Source: JBFEYJ01 sp041563315 (GTDB taxonomy: Bacteria > Pseudomonadota > Gammaproteobacteria > Thiohalomonadales > Thiohalomonadaceae). From it: a DNA stretch of 18,577 nt. Of the stretch, positions 7,111-13,787 are shown one piece after another. The stretch spans positions 1-18,577 of the forward strand of contig JBFFNE010000059.1 of NCBI GenBank assembly GCA_041563315.1, in the 5' to 3' direction. The position numbers and the translations under genes are program-made. Below the pieces are notes generated by a model, which worked only from the letters and a program-made list of their open reading frames with translations, was not told the DNA's origin and did not search any database. Positions within the stretch are counted from its first letter, which is position 1. Every line of letters starts with the position of its first letter.

Positions 7111-8405
7111 GAGACATCCTCCGCCAGGCGCAGCCCACTGTACTGCCAACGCTCATGGGGATAGAAGAAATTACGGTAGCTGGTACGAACATGATCGGCC
7201 GAGGTGAGGCAGGAGCCACCGCGCAACACCATCTGGTTGCACATAAATTTCCCGTTGTACTCGCCCAGCGCACCGGCCTGTGACCGGTAGCCGGGGTAAG
7301 GAGCATAGGGACTGGCTGTCCATTCCCAGACGTCACCGAAGAGTTGCTGTAAACCCTCGCCACGGCTAACCATTGGGTGCAGACATCCACTGTCGCGGAG
7401 ATTCCCGGTGATGGGCTTATCGCCAGCCGCCACCTCCCACTCTTGTTCACGGGGGAGACGCTGACCGGCCCAACGGGCGTAAGCATCCGCTTCGTAATAG
7501 CTGATATGGGCAACCGGCTCCTGTTCGTTCAGGGGTCGCAGGCCGGCCAGGGTGAACTGCCACCACCGCCCATCCTGCTGGAGCCAATAAAGTGGCGACT
7601 GCCACTGTTTCTTTTTGACTGTAGCCCAACCGTCAGAGAGCCACAGCTCGGGGCGCTGGTAACCACCTGCGTCGAGAAAGGCCAGGTACTCGCCGTTGGT
7701 CACCAGCCGATCGGCCAGGTGCCAGGCATCAAGGTAAACGCGATGTTGCGGCAGTTCATTGTCATAGGAAAAATCGGAACCATCGGCTCCGACGGGGTAG
7801 AGCCCGCTTTGGTACTCCTGCCACTGCTGTGCCGCCGCCGTTCCTGATCCCTGTGGCAGGTCGTCGCGGTAGGCAGGGTAAAGCGGATTGACCCAGAAGT
7901 TGTGCTTGATATCCGTGAGCAACAGTTCCTGGTGCTGCTGCTCGTGGTTAAGGCCAATGGCCAATCGCCGCGCGACGTCCGGCCAAACATTCTCATCCAC
8001 GCTGTCGATCAGCATACCCATCAGCCCATCCACCCAAGCGCGGTATTGATAGACCTCATCTACCGTAGGACGCGAGAGCATGCCGCGCCGTCCCCGAGGG
8101 TGATAGGGACCGACCTGCTCGTAGTAGGAGTTGAACAGGGAGCGGTAGTGTCGATCGAAAGGGCGGTAGCCTGGCAGGTACTCTTCAAGCAGGAACGTTT
8201 CAAAAAACCAGCTGACATGGGCCAGATGCCACTTTGGCGGACTGGTCTGCACCATGCTTTGCAGTAGATAGTCTTCCGTTTGTAGGGGTGTGCAGAGTTG
8301 TTCGCTGGCCTTGCGTACCTCCAGGTACCTCGTCCGCGCCTCCTTTCTGCCCAACACAGGTAACGGCAGGAGGGTGCTGCCTTTGCCAAATGAAGCCTGG
8401 GTCAT
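7107..8405 (-). CDS. egtB: Ergothioneine biosynthesis sulfoxide synthase
   Basis: EgtB is a non-haem iron enzyme that uses oxygen to join hercynine to a thiol (gamma-glutamylcysteine or cysteine, depending on the subtype), giving a sulfoxide. The 432-residue protein has the two expected domains. First is a DinB-like N-terminus with iron-ligand histidines in WHLAHVSWFFE (H63) and NHEQQHQE (H154, H158). Then comes a formylglycine-generating-enzyme-like C-terminus (VAHISYYEADAYARWAGQRLP, LFGDVWEWT, VLRGGSCLT, RNFFYP, SGLRLAED). The ATG at 8405 is preferred over the GTG one codon upstream because GAGGAG lies 7 bases before it. No egtA, egtC or egtE homologue is in the window, so the thiol donor and the final C-S lyase cannot be deduced. 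OvoA is excluded as a reading of this pair because the methyltransferase is a separate EgtD. Confidence 0.94.
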   Translation of the reverse strand: MTQASFGKGSTLLPLPVLGRKEARTRYLEVRKASEQLCTPLQTEDYLLQSMVQTSPPKWHLAHVSWFFETFLLEEYLPGYRPFDRHYRSLFNSYYEQVGPYHPRGRRGMLSRPTVDEVYQYRAWVDGLMGMLIDSVDENVWPDVARRLAIGLNHEQQHQELLLTDIKHNFWVNPLYPAYRDDLPQGSGTAAAQQWQEYQSGLYPVGADGSDFSYDNELPQHRVYLDAWHLADRLVTNGEYLAFLDAGGYQRPELWLSDGWATVKKKQWQSPLYWLQQDGRWWQFTLAGLRPLNEQEPVAHISYYEADAYARWAGQRLPREQEWEVAAGDKPITGNLRDSGCLHPMVSRGEGLQQLFGDVWEWTASPYAPYPGYRSQAGALGEYNGKFMCNQMVLRGGSCLTSADHVRTSYRNFFYPHERWQYSGLRLAEDVS

Positions 8406-8510
8406 CACAGCACTCCTCGAAAAATGCAGTCAACTGCTGAAAAGGTAGGATTAAGTGTAAGGGATTACAGTGGGGTCGTTAGGGTGCCGGGGGGAGGTGT
8501 TAACCCTAGC

Positions 8511-8554
8511 AAAACAAGAACGAGGTGGTGCCACAGCAGGTCGCGCACCACCTC
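8511..8554 (-). terminator. Intrinsic terminator downstream of the argD-transglutaminase unit
   Basis: GAGGTGGTGC (8522-8531) and GCACCACCTC (8545-8554) form a perfect 10-bp stem with a 13-base loop. On the minus strand the stem is followed by GTTCTTGTTTTG, a broken T-rich tract. The orientation would end transcription arriving from 8781 before egtB, so egtBD probably has its own promoter. Confidence 0.6.
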
Positions 8555-8594
8555 ATTACCTTGTGCGGATAATCTCAGGTGAAATGACTATTAA

Positions 8595-8614
8595 GAAAAA
8601 GGCAACCAGTTGCC
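8595..8614 (-). terminator. Possible second, upstream minus-strand terminator
   Basis: GGCAAC and GTTGCC face each other across two bases (8601-8614) and are followed on the minus strand by TTTTTCTT. In RNA this gives a 5-bp stem with a 4-base loop and a U-tract. It is short and probably weak, acting in series with the hairpin at 8522-8554. Confidence 0.4.
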
Positions 8615-8780
8615 CCGTATGTGAGAAATACTAGGCCAGGTTGCCCCATCCTGCCCCCCGAACCTTAACTCCACAGCGCAGCTTGCCTACCTGGCATTTC
8701 TCTTTTCGCCTTTGCAGCAAGAGCTTTGTCAGACGGAGCGAGCAATTACAGAAGAACTCATCGTAATTCGACAACATCGC

Positions 8781-9374
8781 TCACCCCATGGGGATGTTCG
8801 AGGGCAAATTCCGCCGCAGTTCATCGACCGTTACCGAACTCTGCAGCGCAGTGACCACACCCGTCAGTGGCGCGGCTAAATTAACGTTATAGTCGATTTC
8901 ACCTAGCTCATCGGTGGCAAAGGCCAGCCGCACCTGTGGCGGCGCAAACTGTGCGTCGATGATACCGGTGTTGCCACGGGCATCGATGCGATACCAGCCG
9001 AACTCCGGCAGAAAGACGCTGTTGTAGCCGTGCAGGCAGAAACCGCCTTCGTCGTCTTTCAGGCGCTGGTACCCGAAACCGGAGGGAATGCCATTACTGC
9101 GCAACAGCGCCGCCAGCAAATGGCTCTGTGCATAGCAGATCCCGTGGCCGAGCTGCAGCACCTCCGAGGCACTGCAACTGACCGCTTCACCGCCGATATC
9201 GAAACTATGCGCAATCTCGTCACGTACAAATTCATAACAGCGACGCGCCACATCCAGTGTGCTGATCCTCCCCGCCGCCAGCCTTGTCGCCTGTTGTCTC
9301 ACTTCGGGATGGTGATAATCGACGATGGCCGTCCCCGCCAAATACCCCGGCGCTATCTCATTGTGTACTGCCAC
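8781..9374 (-). CDS. Transglutaminase-like (papain-fold) domain protein
   Basis: The 197-residue protein carries the transglutaminase-like Cys-His-Asp triad: C80 in LGHGICYAQSHLLAALLR, H115 in FCLHGYNSVFL and D131 in WYRIDARGN. Such bacterial proteins are usually proteases or amidases rather than cross-linking enzymes; the substrate cannot be read from the sequence. There is no signal peptide, so it should be cytoplasmic. The start is a GTG at 9374 with GGGAGG 8 bases upstream. It overlaps the end of the aminotransferase gene by 17 bases, implying one operon and coupled translation. Acting on a product of the neighbouring aminotransferase or on gamma-glutamyl bonds is speculative. Confidence 0.82.
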   Translation of the reverse strand: MAVHNEIAPGYLAGTAIVDYHHPEVRQQATRLAAGRISTLDVARRCYEFVRDEIAHSFDIGGEAVSCSASEVLQLGHGICYAQSHLLAALLRSNGIPSGFGYQRLKDDEGGFCLHGYNSVFLPEFGWYRIDARGNTGIIDAQFAPPQVRLAFATDELGEIDYNVNLAAPLTGVVTALQSSVTVDELRRNLPSNIPMG

Positions 9375-10557
9375 TGTCCTGACCTCCCTGTTTCACATCA
9401 TTAATGGCTCCTGAAAGGCGCCCGATCATTTCATCGATTTCCGCCACCGACACGTTGAGTGCCGGCATAAATCGCAAGGTTTTGGGGCGCGGTACATTGA
9501 TCAGCAGGCGCCGCTCAAAGGCCGCCTTGACGATCGCCGTGGCCTCGATATCCGCTGTTGGCATCGCCAGCAGCAGACCATTGCCGCGCACCTCACCCAG
9601 GGCGTGCTCATTGGCGAGCCGTTGCAGCTGTGCGCGCAGGTACTCCCCGCGGTCCCGCACCCGTTGCAGAAAAGCCGGTTTGGCCACGGTTTCAATCACG
9701 GCCAGGCCCGCCGCGCACATCAGGGGATTGCCGTTGAAGGTGCCCCCCTGATCGCCATAGTCGAAACAACTGAAGGCCTTCCTGGTCAACAGGGCGGCGA
9801 TCGGCACGCCGCCGCCGAGCCCCTTGCCCAGGGTCATGATGTCGGGCTCGATGCCGTACTGTTCGTAGGCGAAGAGCGTACCGGTGCGGCCAATGCCGGT
9901 TTGCACCTCATCGATGATCAGCAGACAGCCTTTTTCCAGCGTCAGAGCGCGCAGACCCTGCATGAAGGCTTGCTCAGCCGGCACTACCCCGGCCTCCCCC
10001 TGTACCAACTCCAACATCACCGCCACGGTGTTGTCGTCGATCGCATGCGCTACCGCCTCGAGGTCGTTGTAGGGAACCTGGGTGAAACCGGGCACCTTGG
10101 GCTCAAAAAGCCCTTCCCACTCCGGCTTGCCGGTGGCCGACATGGTGGCCAGGGTGCGCCCGTGAAAGCCGTTTTCCATCGTCACAAAGCCGAAGGCCCC
10201 CTGTTTATGCAAAGCCCCCCATTTGCGCGCCAGTTTGATCGCGCCCTCGTTGGCCTCGGCTCCGCTGTTGGCAAAGAACACCTGGTCGAACACACTGTGC
10301 TCAACGATTGTTTTGGCAAGGCGCAACATCGGTGCGTTATAAAAGCCGGGGCCCGGATTGATCAGCAACCCGGCCTGGTGCTTGAGCGCCTCGACCACGA
10401 CCTGCGGCGAGTGGCCGAGGCAATTCACCGCCCAGCCCTGAACGAAATCCAGGTAGCGTCGGCCCTTGCGATCCTCAAGCCAGCCGCCTTCACCTCGGGC
10501 AAAGACAATATCCGGCCTGCTGGTGACGGGCATGACAACGCTGTACGGTGATTCCAT
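9358..10557 (-). CDS. argD: Acetylornithine/ornithine-type class III aminotransferase (ArgD-like)
   Basis: PLP-dependent class III aminotransferase of 399 residues; ArgD converts N-acetylglutamate semialdehyde to acetylornithine with glutamate. Family motifs are complete: FFANSGAEANEGAIKLARKW, GFHGRTLATMSATGKPEW, ELVQGEAGV, IIDEVQTGIGRTG, TLGKGLGGGVPIAA with the PLP lysine at K245, and GDQGGTFNGNPLMCAA. The substrate is not fixed by these motifs: ornithine, succinylornithine or 4-aminobutyrate enzymes share them, and no other arg gene lies nearby. AAGGAG sits 8 bases before the ATG. A strong hairpin/T-run ends 10 bases before that ribosome binding site, so expression probably depends on read-through. 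The transglutaminase-like gene overlaps its 3' end. Confidence 0.85.
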   Translation of the reverse strand: MESPYSVVMPVTSRPDIVFARGEGGWLEDRKGRRYLDFVQGWAVNCLGHSPQVVVEALKHQAGLLINPGPGFYNAPMLRLAKTIVEHSVFDQVFFANSGAEANEGAIKLARKWGALHKQGAFGFVTMENGFHGRTLATMSATGKPEWEGLFEPKVPGFTQVPYNDLEAVAHAIDDNTVAVMLELVQGEAGVVPAEQAFMQGLRALTLEKGCLLIIDEVQTGIGRTGTLFAYEQYGIEPDIMTLGKGLGGGVPIAALLTRKAFSCFDYGDQGGTFNGNPLMCAAGLAVIETVAKPAFLQRVRDRGEYLRAQLQRLANEHALGEVRGNGLLLAMPTADIEATAIVKAAFERRLLINVPRPKTLRFMPALNVSVAEIDEMIGRLSGAINDVKQGGQDSGSTQ

Positions 10558-10581
10558 TTTTCATTCTCCTTTGTTGACGAC

Positions 10582-10620
10582 AAAAAAAAGGCCGCCGATC
10601 CCGGGGGGACCTGCGGCCTT
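10582..10620 (-). terminator. Leader terminator/attenuator immediately upstream of the argD-like gene
   Basis: On the minus strand AAGGCCGC pairs with GCGGCCTT in a perfect 8-bp stem. It is extended past an A/G mismatch by GGTCCC with GGGATC (one G-T pair) closing a CCC loop, and is followed by eight Ts (10582-10589). The T-run ends 10 bases before the AAGGAG of the downstream gene, so no promoter fits in between. Either it ends the upstream solute-binding-protein transcript with argD relying on leakage, or it is a regulated attenuator. Confidence 0.8.
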
Positions 10621-10645
10621 ATGTTGTTTCAGTTGATGTTTCCGA

Positions 10646-10747
10646 CTAGCTAACCGATTCAACCTCCGTGCACACAGGACCGCCCCGCTGCGGAATTCGC
10701 AGCACGGTCATTCGTGCCAGTCGCTTGCTGTTCGGTTGAATCATCAT
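10646..10747 (-). other. Possible leader reading frame and hairpin upstream of the attenuator
   Basis: A 33-codon frame (internal ATG at 10711 gives 21 codons, starting MTVLRIPQRG) ends 25 bases before the terminator stem. Within it GCTGCG and CGCAGC (10687-10692 and 10698-10703) form a 6-bp hairpin. There is no Shine-Dalgarno sequence and no run of a single regulatory codon, so a classical leader peptide is only weakly supported. The arrangement (short frame, hairpin, terminator, structural gene) is what makes it worth recording. Confidence 0.2.
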
Positions 10748-10778
10748 GCCCAGAGTTTGCGTCAGCGTGAGCAGGCTG

Positions 10779-11780
10779 TCAATTCTTTGATCCCTTGGCG
10801 GTCTCCACTGCCGCGCCCGGGATCGCCTTGGGGGTCAGCTCGGCCTTACTTGCCTTGGCGAAACCGTAACTGGCGTAGATGTTCTGGGCCTCCTCGGTGG
10901 CGAGATAGGCAAGATAGCGCCGGGCGTTGTCCTGATTCCGGCCGTTGCTCAGAACGCCAATGGCATAACCCACAGTATCCTGCTTGTTCAGCGGGTCAGG
11001 AATCGCTACGCCGTCGATCTTGCGCCCCTCTCTTTTTGCATGCACCACCTCGGTGGTCCAGACAATGCCGACATCCGCCTCGCCCTGTTCGATGCGATAC
11101 GGTGTCTCACGGTGATGACGGGAGGTGAACCAGGTCTGGCCCGGCACCGCCCAGCAACTCTTGCACTCGCTGCCGCCGGTAACCTTTTCATGCAGACCGA
11201 GGTCCTTGAGCATTTCCGATCCGTAAAATTTGAAAATCCCTTCCGTTAACGGATTGGGGTGTGACTGCACCAGGTCATCCCGCTTGAGATCTTCCGGCCC
11301 GTTGATGTGCTTGGGATTGCCTTCCGCCACCATTAGCTCAAGCTTATTGTGGATATAGATGATGAAATTATCCATCTGCCCCTTCGCCTTGAGCTTTTTC
11401 AAATGCCCGAGGTTGACGCTGGCAAAGAGATCCGGATTCATCGCCGTATTCTGGCCATTAATCTGCCCCTGCTTGAGCAACTGCCCTTTCAAGATCTGGC
11501 CTGGGGGAATGGTTTCCACATAGACGGTTTTGATGTCCGGGTGCTTTTTCTGAAAGTCCCGGATCAACTCCTCCATTACCATGAACTGATTGCCGGCCAG
11601 GTACATCACCAGATCGGCGGTATAGGAATTACCGATATTGCCGTAGGTGATTTTGCCGTCCTGTTGGAAGGTCCGGTAGTCGTTGTCATGTCCGGCATCT
11701 GACGCTGCCCAGACATGACCGGACAACGCCATCACCAGCGCCACCATGCCCACACGCATTAAACCTGTTGCATTCACCAT
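10779..11780 (-). CDS. Periplasmic solute-binding protein of ABC-type family (ModA/SBP-like)
   Basis: This 333-residue exported protein has a signal peptide (MVNATGLMRVGMVALVMALSG, probable cleavage after HVWA near residue 25). The mature part looks like a type II periplasmic binding protein, with VMEELIRDFQKKHPDIKTVYVET early, the hinge-like EQGEADVGIVWTTEVVHAKREG, and AIGVLSNGRNQDNARRYLAYLATEEAQNIYASYGF near the end. These resemble molybdate/tungstate and related anion-binding proteins, but the ligand is not determined. A CxxC pair (C206 and C209, in SECKSCW) is unusual and may form a disulfide. The ATG at 11780 is preferred to an upstream start because of GGAG 8 bases before it and the proper signal peptide. 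No permease or ATPase gene is adjacent. Confidence 0.82.
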   Translation of the reverse strand: MVNATGLMRVGMVALVMALSGHVWAASDAGHDNDYRTFQQDGKITYGNIGNSYTADLVMYLAGNQFMVMEELIRDFQKKHPDIKTVYVETIPPGQILKGQLLKQGQINGQNTAMNPDLFASVNLGHLKKLKAKGQMDNFIIYIHNKLELMVAEGNPKHINGPEDLKRDDLVQSHPNPLTEGIFKFYGSEMLKDLGLHEKVTGGSECKSCWAVPGQTWFTSRHHRETPYRIEQGEADVGIVWTTEVVHAKREGRKIDGVAIPDPLNKQDTVGYAIGVLSNGRNQDNARRYLAYLATEEAQNIYASYGFAKASKAELTPKAIPGAAVETAKGSKN

Positions 11781-11993
11781 TGAAATCGCTCCTTCTTCCT
11801 TTTGTGAGGAAATACAAGAGTGAGACGCAACGCGGTCCGTTTTATTCCATGGAGTTGCCATTTACACAGCTGTTAACAATATGAACCATTCATGAGTCCG
11901 GTTCTGGCTGACCCACTTTTTTTCCATCACTGTTCATGGAAGTCAGGGATCAGGAGTGCTATTCCTAGACGATGGTTGTTTAACCTGGAGGGC

Positions 11994-12224
11994 ATGAACA
12001 TGGCGAGAGAAATTCTGATGCACATTAATGAAGAGCTATCGGCAACACAACAGGAGGAGCTGCTGCAATATTTCGGTAACAAAGCGGAGGGTATGCATGC
12101 CCACCTGCAGGCACAAAAACCGCACCTGCTATTCGTGGCTTACGACCCGGAAGAGCTTTGTCCCCACGACCTGGTGTCTATTGCTGAGGAGGCCGGGGTA
12201 CACGCAACAGTCATCGACCTGTAG
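11994..12224 (+). CDS. Small conserved-looking protein of unknown function
   Basis: The 76-residue product starts MNMAREILMHINEELSATQQ. The ATG at 11994 has CTGGAGGG directly upstream, which is why it was chosen over a longer frame. The alternation of helix (AT-QQEELLQYFG) and strand (HLLFVAYD, HATVIDL) suggests a compact ferredoxin-like alpha/beta fold similar in outline to heavy-metal-associated domains, but the metal-binding CxxC is absent and only one Cys (EELCPHDL) is present. It is divergent from the solute-binding protein gene and converges with the tetR gene, and has no obvious operon partner. Function unknown. Confidence 0.65.
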   Translation: MNMAREILMHINEELSATQQEELLQYFGNKAEGMHAHLQAQKPHLLFVAYDPEELCPHDLVSIAEEAGVHATVIDL

Positions 12225-12264
12225 TCTTGTATACGCCTGCGGCTCAGCCCTGGGTGGCTGTCGG

Positions 12265-12882
12265 CTACGCCTTTTCCGCGGTGTTGTAGCCGATGGCCTG
12301 AAAAAATAGCTGTAACAGTTGGCCAATCAGTTTATCCAGACTGATCTCCTGATAACGCTCGGCGTTGATGATGCATTTGCTGTAAATCGCCTCGCGAACC
12401 ATGCCCTGAAACAGCAGGGCGGCGGTGCGCTCGTTTACCGCCGAGACACGCTTTTCCCGGGCCAATTCCTGCAGGCTGTATTCGATGTAATCCACGATGG
12501 ACTGCCAGCGGCTGGCAAAGAATCGCTTGGCAATCTCGCCACCCTCCAACGCGCTGAGCAGTTCCATGCGGATGTAATCGGGGTCCTCCTCAACTCGGGC
12601 AATAAACACCCGGGTAATGCGATGCAGCACGCTGGCAAAATCATCAGGCCCATCCAGTGCCGCTTCCACATAGGTCTCGCGTGGTGCCGCCAAACTGTCC
12701 AACACCGCTTCGTATAGCTCCTCCTTTGAAGCAAAATGCTGATAAAGCACCGCCGGACTGACACCGACCCGCCTGGCGATCTCATCCACCGACACGGCAT
12801 AGAATCCCTTGTCGGCAAACAATACCTTGGCCACCGCCAGAATCGATGCGCGACGCTCAGCGGCCTTCATTCGCTTTACCAT
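12265..12882 (-). CDS. TetR/AcrR-family transcriptional regulator
   Basis: The 205-residue protein has the TetR N-terminal DNA-binding domain: ILAVAKVLFADKGFYAVSVDEIARRVGVSPAVLYQHFASKEELYEAVL at about 14-61, with the recognition helix at VSPAVLYQHF. The C-terminal ligand domain is all-helical and diverged, so the inducer is unknown. A GGGGGAG lies just before the ATG at 12882. It follows tusA by 54 bases on the same strand and is probably cotranscribed with it. The near-palindrome at 13243-13264 upstream of tusA is the natural candidate operator, which would make the regulator self-regulating and also control the divergent genes. Confidence 0.93.
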   Translation of the reverse strand: MVKRMKAAERRASILAVAKVLFADKGFYAVSVDEIARRVGVSPAVLYQHFASKEELYEAVLDSLAAPRETYVEAALDGPDDFASVLHRITRVFIARVEEDPDYIRMELLSALEGGEIAKRFFASRWQSIVDYIEYSLQELAREKRVSAVNERTAALLFQGMVREAIYSKCIINAERYQEISLDKLIGQLLQLFFQAIGYNTAEKA

Positions 12883-12936
12883 TCACTCCCCCGGTCATTT
12901 ATTTGATCCTGCTGCCATCCCTGGCGGTTGCGCTCC

Positions 12937-13167
12937 TTACTGTCTGCGGATGAGGAATTCGAACCCATCCCCAGCGCTTTGTGACTGCAACAGTTCGTTG
13001 CCGGTCTGCTTGCAGAAGGCCTCGAAATCCTTGACCGAACCGGGATCGGTGGCGAGGATCTTCAACACCTCTCCCTCCGCCATCCCGGCAATGGCCTTTT
13101 TGGCACGCAGAATCGGCAATGGGCAGTTCAAACCACGTGCATCCAGTTCCTGATTTACTTCACTCAT
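12937..13167 (-). CDS. tusA: TusA/SirA-family sulfur carrier protein
   Basis: This 76-residue protein contains the family signature LDARGLNCPLPILRAKKAI with the persulfide-carrying cysteine at C15 in the CPxP motif. It also has the conserved GEVLKILATDPGSVKDFEAFCKQTGNELL body. TusA proteins accept sulfane sulfur as a Cys-persulfide and hand it on, for tRNA thiolation, molybdenum cofactor work or dissimilatory sulfur oxidation. This copy is not next to dsr, hdr or tusBCD genes, so its partner is open. AGGAG lies 7 bases before the ATG. It is the first gene of a tusA-tetR unit and is divergent from two unrecognised genes. Confidence 0.94.
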   Translation of the reverse strand: MSEVNQELDARGLNCPLPILRAKKAIAGMAEGEVLKILATDPGSVKDFEAFCKQTGNELLQSQSAGDGFEFLIRRQ

Positions 13168-13242
13168 GACCTAGCTCCTCTTCACTCATTAGCTACTGCT
13201 GCACGATGGCTGCAGTTCCTCGTTCACCCCTGAAAAAACTTG

Positions 13243-13264
13243 TAAGTGAACGTTCGTTTACTTA
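13243..13264. promoter_or_regulatory. Candidate TetR-family operator
   Basis: Arms TAAGTGAACG and CGTTTACTTA flank a central TT; they are reverse complements except for one position. The 22-bp size, symmetry and AACG/CGTT core are typical of TetR-family operators. It lies between the divergent starts of tusA (13167) and the unknown gene at 13322, so one bound regulator could repress both directions. Binding by the TetR protein at 12265-12882 is inferred from position. Confidence 0.7.
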
Positions 13265-13321
13265 TAGTTGAGATAGGCTCTTCGTGTCAAGAACTGAAAA
13301 AAGACAAACGGGAAATACATC

Positions 13322-13762
13322 ATGAAAATCAAGCCAAGCTACTTCGCCTTGGGCGAACTCCATCCGCTCAGAATCATCGAGCGCCTTCTTCACCCCTACC
13401 ACCCACTGGCCGAGGTACATCTACAGGGGCATCAGCTCTCCCTCTCCGCCACTTCCCGCGCAGCTCGCGCTCTGGCACGGCGTAAGCAGCCATTGCTGGT
13501 CGAGATGCAGCTCTATTTTTCCTGTCTGGTGAAGAAAAAGGTCATCTTTCATGAGGACGGAGAGCACGGTGGCCAAGCCGTGGGGGACCAGCTCAGTGTC
13601 GAGTTCCGCACGGTGGATGCCCTGACCTGCGATCCGGTAGCGTTCGCGGCCAATTACCCTGAGCGGCGGCAGCTGACATCCGTTGCGGCAACGAAGATGC
13701 ATCCATCGCGACTCTACCTCGACCTGCGTCATGGTCAGTGGGAGGGGAGTTTCGATATCTGA
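13322..13762 (+). CDS. Unrecognised 146-residue protein, divergent from tusA
   Basis: The product starts MKIKPSYFALGELHPLRIIE and has no signal peptide or membrane segment. It looks alpha/beta with a beta-rich C-terminal half (KVIFHEDGE, QLSVEFRTVDAL, RLYLDLRHGQWEGSFDI). It has two cysteines (FSCLV, LTCDP) and no CxxC. Only a weak GGGAA precedes the ATG. Its start lies 57 bases from the candidate TetR operator, and the next gene begins 25 bases after its stop, so it should be the first gene of a TetR-regulated pair. I do not recognise the family; a role connected with sulfur transfer is suggested only by divergence from tusA. Confidence 0.65.
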   Translation: MKIKPSYFALGELHPLRIIERLLHPYHPLAEVHLQGHQLSLSATSRAARALARRKQPLLVEMQLYFSCLVKKKVIFHEDGEHGGQAVGDQLSVEFRTVDALTCDPVAFAANYPERRQLTSVAATKMHPSRLYLDLRHGQWEGSFDI

Positions 13763-13787
13763 GCGGCCTCACCTTAAGGAGAGGGAA

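Larger units (their letters stand above)
8406..8780. other. Intergenic region between transglutaminase-like gene and egtB
   Basis: The roughly 375 bases hold two terminator-like hairpins on the minus strand, listed separately. There is also a small inverted repeat, TAGGGT at 8480-8485 with ACCCTA at 8503-8508, in the stretch that must contain the egtB promoter. No convincing promoter hexamers were found. A 48-codon minus-strand reading frame at 8634-8777 has no ribosome binding site or recognisable content and is not called. Confidence 0.5.

Noticed and set aside
7111..7149. Upstream start for EgtD giving 332 residues
   Set aside because: The ATG at 7110 has GGAGG at good spacing and overlaps the egtB stop; the extra residues lie inside egtB and match no EgtD N-terminus.
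8634..8777. 48-codon minus-strand frame (MLSNYDEFFCN...)
   Set aside because: No ribosome binding site, no recognisable family and unusual composition; treated as chance.
9604..10551. 315-codon plus-strand open frame
   Set aside because: It lies wholly antisense to the argD-like gene, whose protein motifs are complete; high GC leaves long antisense frames open. It has no recognisable content.
12225..12264. Terminator between the small gene and tetR
   Set aside because: CAGCC/GGCTG gives only a 5-bp stem, and the CCTTTTCC that follows is weak; not enough to call.
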